NCBI GenBank assembly: GCA_910589105.1
Contig: CAJUST010000002.1
Coordinates: 82,087 to 129,579 of the forward strand
Source of the DNA: an uncultured Lachnospiraceae bacterium
GTDB lineage: Bacteria; Bacillota; Clostridia; Lachnospirales; Lachnospiraceae
Direction of reading: 5' to 3'
DNA length: 47,493 nt
Below, piece by piece: positions 7,918-16,096 of the stretch. Under the pieces are notes generated by a model. The model worked only from the letters and a program-made list of their open reading frames with translations, was not told the origin of the DNA and did not search any database. Both the position numbers and the translations under genes were made by a program. The stretch's first letter is position 1; the number at the start of each line of letters is the position of its first letter.

Positions 7918-8439
7918 ATGGATGAGTTATTAAAAGTAGGAGTGATTGCAAATACACACGGCGTCCGCGGGGAGTTAAAGGTTTTTCCAACGACAGATGA
8001 TCCGAAACGGTTTTTGGAGTTAGATCAGGTGATTTTGGATACGGGAAAGTCGAAAGAAAGGATGGAAATCGAGAAGATCCGTTTTTTCAAAAACATGGTG
8101 ATATTAAAATTCAAAGGTCTGGACGACATTAACGACGCGCTTGCGCTGCGTAAAATGGAGCTGTTTGTGACAAGGGATCAGGCGGTTCCATTGGGGGAAA
8201 ATGAATATTTTATTGCGGATTTAATTGGGCTTTCGGCGGTTTCAGATGAAGGGGAGGAGTTAGGGAAGCTTTCTGACGTGATTTCGTCGGCGGCAAATGA
8301 CATTTATGTGATAACGAAGGAAGGGGCTCCAGATTTGCTTGTCCCGGCGATTAAGCAGTGCATAAAAAAAGTAGATATGGAGCGGGGGAGTATTGAGATC
8401 CATCTGCTGAAAGGGCTTCGGGAAGTGAATCAGAAGTAG
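7918..8439 (+). CDS. rimM: 16S rRNA processing protein RimM
   Basis: A 173-residue ribosome-maturation factor that binds the 30S head and S19. The N-terminal barrel begins LLKVGVIANTHGVRGELKV, and the C-terminal PRC-barrel contains ENEYFIADLIGL and the late motif DLLVPAIKQCI. I prefer ATG 7918 because AGGAG (7904-7908) is 9 bases upstream; ATG 7912 is only 3 bases away, and the longer upstream extension lacks family similarity. rimM usually sits with rpsP and trmD; here it is alone and followed after 11 bases by an mscS-type gene. Confidence 0.93.
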   Translation: MDELLKVGVIANTHGVRGELKVFPTTDDPKRFLELDQVILDTGKSKERMEIEKIRFFKNMVILKFKGLDDINDALALRKMELFVTRDQAVPLGENEYFIADLIGLSAVSDEGEELGKLSDVISSAANDIYVITKEGAPDLLVPAIKQCIKKVDMERGSIEIHLLKGLREVNQK

Positions 8440-8450
8440 GAGGCTCTTGT

Positions 8451-9230
8451 ATGGACAGTGTGATAAAAATTGGGCTTTTTATTCTTGCGGAACTGCTTTT
8501 AAACCGTGTTGTGAATCTGGTATTCCGCATTATGTCAAGGAAACATAATTCTGTGCATCTGCGGTTTATTAAAAGCATTTTAAATGTGTTGATTGTGATA
8601 GTGGTGCTTTACAGTTTGGCGCAGCAGTTTGAAGTGACAAAGGATATAAGCAAAACACTGCTGCAGAGCAGTTCGCTGTTTGTTGCGATTGCGACGTTTG
8701 CGGCGCAGCAGGCGCTTTCAAATGTAATCAGCGGCATTTCTCTTTCATTTTCAAAGCCTTATAATGTAGATGAAAAAATCAGGGTGGTTCAGGGCAGCAG
8801 CGTAATTGCGGAGGGGATTGTCAAGGATATTACAATCCGCCATACAATTATCCAGCAGTTTAATGGGGAAAGCTGTATTGTGCCAAATTCTGTAATGGAT
8901 TCCGCCGTGATTACGAATACAAACTATACGGGCAATATTGGGAATTTTATGGAAATTGAAATTTCATATGAAGCGGATATAGAGAAAGCGAAGAAGTGTA
9001 TGCAGGAAATTTGCATTGCAAATAAGCTGACCTTAAATACAGAAGAAAATAAGGTGTTTGTCAAAGGGTATACGCAAAATGGGATCATTTTAAAAACGAC
9101 GGTCTGGACGGAAAACTTAGATGACAGTTTTCTGGCGTGCAGTGATATACGCGCGGAATTGGTGGAAGGGTTCCGCAAAAATGGGATTTTGATTCCGTAT
9201 CAGACGGTAGTCGTGCATCATACGACGTAA
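8451..9230 (+). CDS. MscS-family mechanosensitive channel
   Basis: A 259-residue small-conductance channel protein. There are about three transmembrane segments (residues 4-24, 42-63 and 70-100). The pore-lining third helix is Ala/Gly rich (LFVAIATFAAQQALSNVISG), and the beta domain follows with PYNVDEKIRV, VKDITIRHTII and the characteristic VPNS. It would open on membrane tension and release solutes after osmotic downshift. TAGGAGG precedes the ATG. The 11-base gap to rimM indicates co-transcription. The paralogue type within the large MscS family is not resolved. Confidence 0.9.
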   Translation: MDSVIKIGLFILAELLLNRVVNLVFRIMSRKHNSVHLRFIKSILNVLIVIVVLYSLAQQFEVTKDISKTLLQSSSLFVAIATFAAQQALSNVISGISLSFSKPYNVDEKIRVVQGSSVIAEGIVKDITIRHTIIQQFNGESCIVPNSVMDSAVITNTNYTGNIGNFMEIEISYEADIEKAKKCMQEICIANKLTLNTEENKVFVKGYTQNGIILKTTVWTENLDDSFLACSDIRAELVEGFRKNGILIPYQTVVVHHTT

Positions 9231-9322
9231 TCATACGTCTGGCCGTTATCCCAGAGGTTTAGCCGCGGTTAAAGGGGATTGGGACTGTATGTGCCGCGTG
9301 TTTTGGATTGGAGTGAAAGCGC

Positions 9323-10003
9323 TTGGAAAGGGAAATGAAGATTTTTTTGGTTGAAGATGACGAGGCATTGGCAGACGAAGTGAGGCAGTTTTTGGAAAAA
9401 TGGGGATATGAGGCAGTCAAAGCGGATAGCTTTGAAGATATTGTTTCAGACTTTCAGCGTCTTAGCCCACATTTAGTTTTATTAGATATTAATCTGCCTT
9501 TTTTTGACGGGTTTTACTGGTGCGCCCAGATTCGGAAAGTTTCGGACGTCCCGATTTTATTTATCAGCAGTAAAAATGATGATATGGATAAAATTATGGC
9601 GATCGCGCAGGGCGGGGACGACTATGTGGAAAAGCCGTTTGGGCTTGCGCTTTTAAAAGCAAAGATAGACGCGGCGCTGCGGCGCGCATATCAATATAAG
9701 GTAAGGGAACGTGTTTTGCTTGCGGCGGGGCTTTCGTTTGAGCAGGATACGTTTTCGTTGTTTTATCAGGAGAGTGAATTGGATTTGACGAAGTCTGAGA
9801 AAAAAATAATGGGAAAGCTCTTAGAGTGTAAGCCGTCGGTGGTTTTGCGGGAAGAATTGATGATGGAGCTGTGGGGAATGGACGAGTTTGTATCAGACGG
9901 GACGCTGACGACGTTAATCAGCAGGTTAAGGAATAAACTCAAGGAAATCTGTGGGGAGGAGATCATTCAGACGAAGAAAGGGCAGGGTTATTTTATTGCA
10001 TAG
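9323..10003 (+). CDS. OmpR-type response regulator, BceR-like
   Basis: A 226-residue cytosolic transcription regulator. The receiver domain (5-120) has the acidic pocket E11-D12-D13, phospho-acceptor D55 in LVLLDINLPFFDG and K in VEKPFG. The C-terminal winged helix (about 130-226) includes LTKSEKKIMGKLLE and GTLTTLISRLRNKL. The sequence resembles BceR/BraR-type regulators of antimicrobial-peptide resistance. I use TTG 9323 because GGAG (9310-9313) is 9 bases upstream; ATG 9335 lacks proper spacing. The kinase gene overlaps its 3' end. Its likely target is the BceAB-like operon at 20992, which has a matching operator. Confidence 0.85.
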   Translation: MEREMKIFLVEDDEALADEVRQFLEKWGYEAVKADSFEDIVSDFQRLSPHLVLLDINLPFFDGFYWCAQIRKVSDVPILFISSKNDDMDKIMAIAQGGDDYVEKPFGLALLKAKIDAALRRAYQYKVRERVLLAAGLSFEQDTFSLFYQESELDLTKSEKKIMGKLLECKPSVVLREELMMELWGMDEFVSDGTLTTLISRLRNKLKEICGEEIIQTKKGQGYFIA

Positions 10004-10967
10004 CTATCTGAAAAAAAGGAAAAAAACGTTTATTTGCTGTTTTGTTCTGTGCCTTTGCTATAATCTCTATTTTTTATTTCTTTTGCCTGAGGTAAACATA
10101 TCGTATTTGGTATATCTGGACGTTTTGCTGGCGTTTGCAGGCGGGTTATGCGTCGGGGCGGATGCGGCAAAGCATCATAGGGAAATGCAGAGGCAAAAGG
10201 GGCTTTTAAAGCTTCAAACGGTGATTTATCAGGAGTTTCCCAATATAGAAGGCTATGAGATTATAGAACACGACGTGGAGGCGCTGAAAAAACAATTAAA
10301 TGAGCAATTTGAAATGAATTGTGATTTGCAGGATTATATTGCAAAGTGGTGCCATGAAGTGAAAATTCCTTTGTCGGCAAGCCTTCTGATGGCAGAAAAA
10401 ATTGAGGACAGCAGGCTGCGCGCATCGTTAAAAGAACAGTTAGAACGGATCAATCAGCAGTTGAAGTCGGCTCTTTTTGGCTGTAAAGCGCAGAGCAGTT
10501 TATTTGACATTCAGATGAGGCCGACCCGTATTTTGGACTGTGTGAAAACGTCCGTGCATAACAACCAGTTCTTTTTAATTAAACAGCATTTCCAAATTGA
10601 GATTGATGTGGAGGACGGTTTGATTTATACGGATAAAAACTGGTTCGTCTATGTACTGGACCAATGTATCAGCAATGCAGTGAAATATGCCTGTGATTCG
10701 CCATTTTTAAAAATTTGGAGTGAGCAAAAGGACGCAAAACTTCTGCTTTTTGTGGAAGACCATGGGGAGGGGATAGACAGGCAGGATATCCGCAGGGTGT
10801 TTGAAAAGGGGTATACGGGGAGCGGCCATCATAATGGGAAATATAAATCGACGGGCATGGGGCTTTATATGTCGCAGAAGATTATGGAAAAACTGGGGCA
10901 TGAGCTATCCGTGGAAAGTGAAAAGGGAAGGTTTACCAGATTTTTAATTGAGGCGCCACGGGCATAG
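9996..10967 (+). CDS. Intramembrane-sensing histidine kinase, BceS-like
   Basis: A 323-residue kinase with two closely spaced membrane helices (about residues 11-31 and 36-55) and almost no outside loop, the hallmark of Bce-type sensors that read the state of a partner ABC transporter. The H-box is DYIAKWCHEVKIPLSA with H120. The ATPase domain shows N in QCISNAVKYA, DHGEGID and a G-box STGMGLYMSQKI. The start is TTG 9996, overlapping the regulator stop by 8 bases, with CAGGG 8 bases upstream. Unusually, no bceAB genes are adjacent; the only candidate partner in the window lies about 10 kb downstream. Confidence 0.85.
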   Translation: MHSYLKKRKKTFICCFVLCLCYNLYFLFLLPEVNISYLVYLDVLLAFAGGLCVGADAAKHHREMQRQKGLLKLQTVIYQEFPNIEGYEIIEHDVEALKKQLNEQFEMNCDLQDYIAKWCHEVKIPLSASLLMAEKIEDSRLRASLKEQLERINQQLKSALFGCKAQSSLFDIQMRPTRILDCVKTSVHNNQFFLIKQHFQIEIDVEDGLIYTDKNWFVYVLDQCISNAVKYACDSPFLKIWSEQKDAKLLLFVEDHGEGIDRQDIRRVFEKGYTGSGHHNGKYKSTGMGLYMSQKIMEKLGHELSVESEKGRFTRFLIEAPRA

Positions 10968-11037
10968 TGTTCTGGAAAAGACAGGAAAGGAATTTTTCAT
11001 AAAACAAAAATTTATTTTTATCTGGTATCATCAACAG

Positions 11038-11067
11038 TTGTAAATATGGAAAAAAACGTGTTAAAAT
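11038..11067 (+). promoter_or_regulatory. Promoter of the rubredoxin-GltB gene
   Basis: TTGTAA (11038-11043) and TAAAAT (11062-11067) are separated by 18 bases and lie about 36 bases upstream of the start codon. A reasonable but not perfect sigma-A promoter. Confidence 0.5.
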
Positions 11068-11102
11068 AGAGTAATTCAATTTTAATGGAAAAGGAGAAAA
11101 CG

Positions 11103-12491
11103 ATGAAAAAATTTATCTGTACAATATGCGGTTATGTCTATGAAGGAGAACAGGCGCCAGACGATTGTCCGGTTTGCCATAATCCGAAAGAAAAGTTTAG
11201 AGAGGAGCCTACGGGACAGGCAAATGCGGCTTTTGAGGGAAGCAGTATGAAAACGGAACCGTCTTTGGACTTGAATTATGATAAAAATTTATACCGTGTC
11301 GATGAATCTTGCCGTTACATGGAAGAAATCCATCAAATGGCAGTGACAGGAAAGAGCATAAGCGGCGCAATGGGGACGAAAATGCCAATGCCAAACTGGG
11401 ACGATATTCTCTTATTGGGCGCGCAGTTAAACCCGCCGCCATTAGAAGAAGATGAGCCTGTCACGACGATGACGGTGATTGGGAAACATGCGAAAAAGCC
11501 GATGATTTTGGATCAGCCGGTGTATATTTCGCATATGTCGTTTGGCGCATTATCTAAGGAAGTTAAAGTTGCGCTTGCAAAGGGAGCGGCAATGGCAAAG
11601 ACGGCAATGTGCAGCGGCGAAGGCGGGATTTTGCCGGAGGAAAAGGCGGCTTCCTACAAATACATATTTGAATATATTCCGAATAAATACAGCGTTACGG
11701 ACGAAAACTTACGCAGCGCGGATGCGATTGAAATTAAAATCGGGCAGGGGACGAAACCCGGAATGGGCGGGCATCTTCCCGGTGAAAAGGTAACTGCGGA
11801 AATTGCGGCCCTGCGTGGAAAGAAACAGGGTGAGGACGTACAAAGCCCGAGTAAATTTCCGGAGTTAAATTCAAAGGAAGATTTAAAAGAGATGGTTTCC
11901 ATGCTTCGGGCTCGTTCTGACGGAAGGCCAATCGGCATTAAAATTGCCGCTGGGCGGATTGAACGGGATTTGGAATACTGCGTATATGCGGAGCCGGATT
12001 TTATTACGGTTGACGGCAGGGGCGGAGCGACGGGTTCAAGTCCGTTTTTCCTGCGTGAAGCGACAAGCGTCCCGACGATTTACGCATTATGCCGCGCCAG
12101 AAAATATCTGGATTCGGTAAACTCGGATATTTCCCTTATTATAACGGGAGGCTTAAGGGTGTCTTCAGATGTGGCAAAAGCGCTTGCCATGGGGGCGGAT
12201 GCAGTCGCAGTTGCAAGCGCGGCTTTGATTGCCGCCGCGTGTCAGCAGTACCGCATTTGCGGAACGGGAAACTGTCCGGTGGGAATTGCGACGCAGGACC
12301 CAAAATTAAGAGAGCGGTTAAAGACAGAACAGGCGGCCAAAAGAGTGGCAAATTATCTAAATGTGACGAAAGAAGAATTGAAAACATTTGCGCGAATTAC
12401 GGGGCATGCCAGTGTGCATGATTTAAATGTCTGCGATTTGGTTACAATAAATAGGGAAATTTCGGAATTTACAAATATTCCCCATGCGTAA
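11103..12491 (+). CDS. Rubredoxin / glutamate-synthase FMN-domain fusion protein
   Basis: A 462-residue protein with two parts. Residues 1-35 are a rubredoxin-type iron site (C6-X2-C9 and C22-X2-C25, with CGYVYEG). Residues about 60-455 match the FMN-binding synthase domain of glutamate synthase large subunits: ISHMSFGALS, GEGG, IEIKIGQGTKPGMGGHLP, DGRGGATGSS and the 3Fe-4S cysteine pattern C380-X5-C386-X4-C391 before PVGIATQ. The glutaminase domain is missing, so it probably takes ammonia or performs another FMN-dependent redox reaction, with the rubredoxin handling electrons. AAGGAG (11091-11096) selects ATG 11103. Substrate is unproven. Confidence 0.88.
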   Translation: MKKFICTICGYVYEGEQAPDDCPVCHNPKEKFREEPTGQANAAFEGSSMKTEPSLDLNYDKNLYRVDESCRYMEEIHQMAVTGKSISGAMGTKMPMPNWDDILLLGAQLNPPPLEEDEPVTTMTVIGKHAKKPMILDQPVYISHMSFGALSKEVKVALAKGAAMAKTAMCSGEGGILPEEKAASYKYIFEYIPNKYSVTDENLRSADAIEIKIGQGTKPGMGGHLPGEKVTAEIAALRGKKQGEDVQSPSKFPELNSKEDLKEMVSMLRARSDGRPIGIKIAAGRIERDLEYCVYAEPDFITVDGRGGATGSSPFFLREATSVPTIYALCRARKYLDSVNSDISLIITGGLRVSSDVAKALAMGADAVAVASAALIAAACQQYRICGTGNCPVGIATQDPKLRERLKTEQAAKRVANYLNVTKEELKTFARITGHASVHDLNVCDLVTINREISEFTNIPHA

Positions 12492-12548
12492 ATTAAGATG
12501 GGAGTTTTTGGTATTTGGCATATCGGGAAAGAGAAATGAGGGTGTAGT

Positions 12549-12917
12549 TTGAAGTTTTTAAAACAATTTGGGATTATTATGTTCTTGGCGTTTTTAGGGG
12601 AAGCGCTGCGCAGCCTGCTGCCGTTTCCGATTCCGGCAAGCATCTATGGCATTGCGCTGTTGTTTTTCTGTTTGGAATGGAAGATCCTTCCGGTTTCGTC
12701 CGTGAAGGAAGTGAGCGTGTTTTTAATTGAGCTTATGCCGGTGATGTTTATTCCGGCAGCAGTGGGGCTAATGGATTCTTGGGATATTTTAAAACCGGAA
12801 TTGTTTTCATACATTGTCATAATAGCGCTGACGACAGTCGCGGTCATGGCGGCTTCGGGGAAAACAGCGCAGGCGCTTTTGCGCAGAAAAGAACGGAAAG
12901 GGAGAAATAAAAAATGA
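12549..12917 (+). CDS. lrgA: CidA/LrgA-family holin-like protein
   Basis: A 122-residue protein with four hydrophobic segments (about residues 5-25, 28-47, 58-78 and 86-105) and a basic C-terminal tail (RRKERKGRNKK), as in the CidA/LrgA family. The typical PFPIPASIYGIALLF block and LMPVMFIPAAVGLM are present. Members influence murein-hydrolase activity and, in some bacteria, pyruvate or glycolate transport. The start is TTG 12549 with GAGGG six bases upstream. It overlaps lrgB by 4 bases and follows the rubredoxin-GltB gene after 57 bases without a visible terminator. Confidence 0.88.
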   Translation: MKFLKQFGIIMFLAFLGEALRSLLPFPIPASIYGIALLFFCLEWKILPVSSVKEVSVFLIELMPVMFIPAAVGLMDSWDILKPELFSYIVIIALTTVAVMAASGKTAQALLRRKERKGRNKK

Positions 12918-13606
12918 ACGGTTTTTTTGAGACTTCTGTCTTTTTCGGTGTGTTTCTTTCCCTGCTTTCCTATGGAATAGGCGTTTCTATGAAACGAAAG
13001 TTTAAGCTTGCGATATGTAATCCGCTTTTAATAGCGTCCGTCTTGACTGTTTTGGTTTTACTGGTTTTTCAGGTAGATTATAAGGTATATAATGAAAGTG
13101 GGAAATATATCAGTTTTTTTCTGACTCCGGCTACGATTTGCCTTGCGGTTCCGCTGTATGAACAGATGGAGCTATTGAAGAAAAATTATAAAGCCGTACT
13201 GATTGGCATTTGTTCTGGCGTGATAACAAGTTTTGTCAGTGTGTTTTTGCTTGCCGTATTGTTCCGTCTGGATCACGCTTCCTATGTGACGCTTCTGCCA
13301 AAGTCGATTACGACGGCGATAGGAATGGGCGTTTCGGAGGAATTGGGCGGCTATGTGGCGATAACGGTTGCGGTCATTATAGTGACGGGCATTTTTGGAG
13401 GCATGGCGGCGGAATGGGTCTTTCGGGCATTTCACATTGAAGATCCGGTTGCGAAAGGAATTGCGCTTGGGACTTCCGCTCATGCGGTAGGGACGGCAAA
13501 AGCGATGGAGCTTGGAGAAGTAGAAGGGGCGATGAGCAGCCTGTCCATCGTCGTTTCCGGCATCCTGACCGTAATTGGCGCGGGAGCGTTTGCAGGGCTT
13601 TTGTGA
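12914..13606 (+). CDS. lrgB: LrgB-family membrane protein
   Basis: A 230-residue membrane protein with about six to seven hydrophobic segments, of normal length for the family. Diagnostic blocks are LTPATICLAVPLYEQ, LLPKSITTAIGMGVSEELGG and LGTSAHAVGTAKAMELGEVE. It starts at ATG 12914, sharing ATGA with the lrgA stop, so the two are translationally coupled. LrgB partners LrgA; proposed roles are control of autolysis and export/import of small organic acids. No LytTR regulator is nearby. Confidence 0.93.
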   Translation: MNGFFETSVFFGVFLSLLSYGIGVSMKRKFKLAICNPLLIASVLTVLVLLVFQVDYKVYNESGKYISFFLTPATICLAVPLYEQMELLKKNYKAVLIGICSGVITSFVSVFLLAVLFRLDHASYVTLLPKSITTAIGMGVSEELGGYVAITVAVIIVTGIFGGMAAEWVFRAFHIEDPVAKGIALGTSAHAVGTAKAMELGEVEGAMSSLSIVVSGILTVIGAGAFAGLL

Positions 13607-13633
13607 GACGGGGGTTAGTGTGCAGAAAAGAAA

Positions 13634-13668
13634 GCGGATAGAGGGTGTTCTCTATCTGCTTTTTATTT
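13634..13668 (+). terminator. lrgAB terminator
   Basis: GCGGATAGAG (13634-13643) pairs with CTCTATCTGC (13650-13659) around a 6-base loop and is followed by TTTTTATTTTG. It ends the lrgAB transcript and marks the left side of the restriction-modification island. Confidence 0.8.
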
Positions 13669-14006
13669 TGTTTTGGCTTAGGGAGATTTTGTTTGAGCTC
13701 TTTTTGTGTTATACTGTAAATGCTTTATTATTTATGTGGGAAATTAAAAATGAGTTTATGGCAATTTGGGCTAGTATGGGATCAGAAATGCTCGGGCTTT
13801 CGGTTTATAAAACTAGGAGGTTTATGATAATAACTTGACGACAAAGATATTATTGATTTTATTTTTGCTCATTTTTATATCCATTTTTTTAAAGACATAA
13901 GAGCTTGTTTTTATCATTGGCAAGCTATATTTTTTCTTTCATTTGGGTATTTTTATCTACAGAAATAAAGATTTATAAAGAATCATATAAAAGGAGACTA
14001 AAGAAT
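13669..14006 (+). other. Intergenic region before the hsd genes
   Basis: About 340 AT-rich bases. I see a possible -10 TATACT near 13710 without a good -35, short reading frames with no family likeness, and a small inverted repeat AGCTTG/CAAGCT after 13900. The frame of hsdM extends upstream to 13905, but that part is low-complexity and unlike HsdM. No defined promoter stands out. Confidence 0.5.
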
Positions 14007-16094
14007 ATGAGTGATAAACCCATTGATCTTATGTGGGATGATGAGCCAGTCAATGTGACATCAGAAGTAAATTTCATCTGGAGTATTGCGAATAAGCTCC
14101 GTGGTCCATATAGAAGTGATAAATATAAAGATGTAATCATTCCAATGGTTATCATCAGAAGACTTGAGTGCGCATTGGAAGACACAAAAGAAAAAGTATT
14201 AGCAAGATTTGATATTGATCCAGATTTGCCGACGCAAGTTTTTTGTCGTACATCAGGATATGACTTTTACAATACAAGTAAGTACGATTTAGCAGAGCTT
14301 GTTAATGAACCAGATCATATTGCAGGAAATTTCAGAGAGTACATAAAAGGATTTTCTGCGAATGTACAGGATATTATAAGAAGTTTAGAATTTGATAAAC
14401 AAATTGATAAGATGGAAGAAAACGATAGACTTTATAGTGTTGTAAAAGCTTTTTCAGAATTAGATTTATCACCAAAAACGATTGATAATGTGAAGATGGG
14501 ATATATCTTTGAAGATTTGATTAGGAGATTTTCTGAAAATGCTGAAGCTGGTGATCACTACACAGGCAGAGACATTATAAAGACTATGGTATCTATTATT
14601 TTGGCAGAAGGCTGTGATGACATCTTCGATGATAATAAAGTAATTACTATTTTAGATCAAGCCGCAGGAACAGGCGGTATGCTTTCTACTGCTTATAATT
14701 ATATTCATAGGTTTAATCCAACAGCAGACATTAGAATGTTTTCTCAAGAAGTAAATCCAGAAAGCTATGCGATTTGTTTGGCGGAAATGCTCATCAAAGG
14801 ACAGAATGCAGAAAATGTCAGATACCAAGATACAATGAAAAAGGACTGTTTCCCTGATATAAAAATGCGTTTTGTTTTGGAAAATCCCCCATTTGGAACG
14901 CCATGGGCAGGAAAAGATTCCGCAGATGGAGTTGAAGATGCTGTAAGAGCTGAACATATAAAAATAGATAGCAGATGGGGCGTAGGACTTCCTGCGGGAA
15001 GCGATATGCAGTTGTTATTTATCCAGTCAGCCATTGATAAACTTGATGATGAATGTGGACGCGCTGCAATTATTGAAAATGGTTCTCCATTATTTACAGG
15101 AGGAACGTCATCGGGAGAAAGCCAGATTAGACGCTTTCTATTAGAAAACGATTTACTAGAAGCGATTATTGCGCTTCCAACAGATTTATTTTATAACACA
15201 GGAATTGCTACATATATCTGGGTAATATCAAAAAATAAAAGGGCAGAAAGAAAAGGAAAAATCCAGTTGATAGATGCTTCAAACATTTATCATAAATTAC
15301 GAAAAGCTCTTAGCAATAAAAAGAATGAATTATCACCAGAAGATAGAGAGAAAATTACAAGGCTTTATGCCGACTTTAAAGAGAATGATCTTTGTAAAAT
15401 TTATGATAATGAAGAATTTATGTATAGAGAATATTCTGTGATGCAGCCATTGCAGAGAAGCTATGGCATTACAGAAGAAAGAATGCAAAATATGCTTTCT
15501 TCTGGCGTATTAAATTCTCTTTATGATGAAGCAAAAGTATATGCGCTGGAAAATGCAGAATTTTTAACGGGTAAAGAGGAAAAGAAACTGGAAACTTATT
15601 ATGAGAAGAAGCCTATTTATGATGCGATCATTCAAGCATTAAGGGAGAATATTTCAGATAGCATATATATGAATCCAGAATCTTTTATGCCTGTACTTAC
15701 AGAGATTTTAGAAGGATTTGCTAATAAAAAACTCCTTGAAAGAATAGCCGATGGATTATCTGTTTTGGATAAAAAAGCAGATATTCAAAGAGATAAAAAA
15801 GGCAATATTATTTATGATAAGACTACAAAAGATACAGAGATTGTTAAATATCAGGAATCCATAGAAGATTATATGGCAAGAGAAGTTCTTCCCTATGTTC
15901 CAGATGCAAAATGGTTCTTTGAAGAAAATTTAGGAGCAAAAAATCCAGTTATTAAAACAGGCGCAGAGATTCCATTTACTAGATATTTTTATAAATATCA
16001 GCAGCCAGAGAGCAGTAAAGTTTTGGAACAAAAGTTTTTTGAACTTGAAAAGTCTGTAAATAAAAGAATTGCAAAGCTTTTTAAGGAGGACTGA
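14007..16094 (+). CDS. hsdM: Type I restriction-modification system, methylase subunit
   Basis: A 695-residue N6-adenine DNA methyltransferase. An N-terminal helical domain (about 1-170) precedes the catalytic domain, with AdoMet motif DQAAGTGG (217-224) and catalytic NPPF (293-296). The C-terminal 250 residues are rich in charged helices, as in large HsdM proteins. AAGGAG (13991-13996) sets ATG 14007. With HsdS it forms the modification enzyme M2S; with HsdR it forms the nuclease. It overlaps or abuts hsdS. Base composition is clearly more AT-rich than flanking housekeeping genes, pointing to horizontal transfer. Confidence 0.95.
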   Translation: MSDKPIDLMWDDEPVNVTSEVNFIWSIANKLRGPYRSDKYKDVIIPMVIIRRLECALEDTKEKVLARFDIDPDLPTQVFCRTSGYDFYNTSKYDLAELVNEPDHIAGNFREYIKGFSANVQDIIRSLEFDKQIDKMEENDRLYSVVKAFSELDLSPKTIDNVKMGYIFEDLIRRFSENAEAGDHYTGRDIIKTMVSIILAEGCDDIFDDNKVITILDQAAGTGGMLSTAYNYIHRFNPTADIRMFSQEVNPESYAICLAEMLIKGQNAENVRYQDTMKKDCFPDIKMRFVLENPPFGTPWAGKDSADGVEDAVRAEHIKIDSRWGVGLPAGSDMQLLFIQSAIDKLDDECGRAAIIENGSPLFTGGTSSGESQIRRFLLENDLLEAIIALPTDLFYNTGIATYIWVISKNKRAERKGKIQLIDASNIYHKLRKALSNKKNELSPEDREKITRLYADFKENDLCKIYDNEEFMYREYSVMQPLQRSYGITEERMQNMLSSGVLNSLYDEAKVYALENAEFLTGKEEKKLETYYEKKPIYDAIIQALRENISDSIYMNPESFMPVLTEILEGFANKKLLERIADGLSVLDKKADIQRDKKGNIIYDKTTKDTEIVKYQESIEDYMAREVLPYVPDAKWFFEENLGAKNPVIKTGAEIPFTRYFYKYQQPESSKVLEQKFFELEKSVNKRIAKLFKED

Positions 16095-16096
16095 TG

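Noticed and set aside
13575..13838. 87-codon plus-strand ORF after lrgB
   Set aside because: It starts inside lrgB, runs across the lrgAB terminator and has no family-like composition.
13835..13900. TTG-initiated 21-residue hydrophobic peptide (TTKILLILFLLIFISIFLKT) before hsdM
   Set aside because: It resembles small membrane toxins in composition, but the AGGAGG is 14 bases away, the start is TTG and no antitoxin RNA or repeat is visible.
13905..14006. Longer hsdM start at 13905
   Set aside because: The extra 34 residues are low-complexity hydrophobic sequence, whereas ATG 14007 has AAGGAG and begins with typical HsdM sequence.
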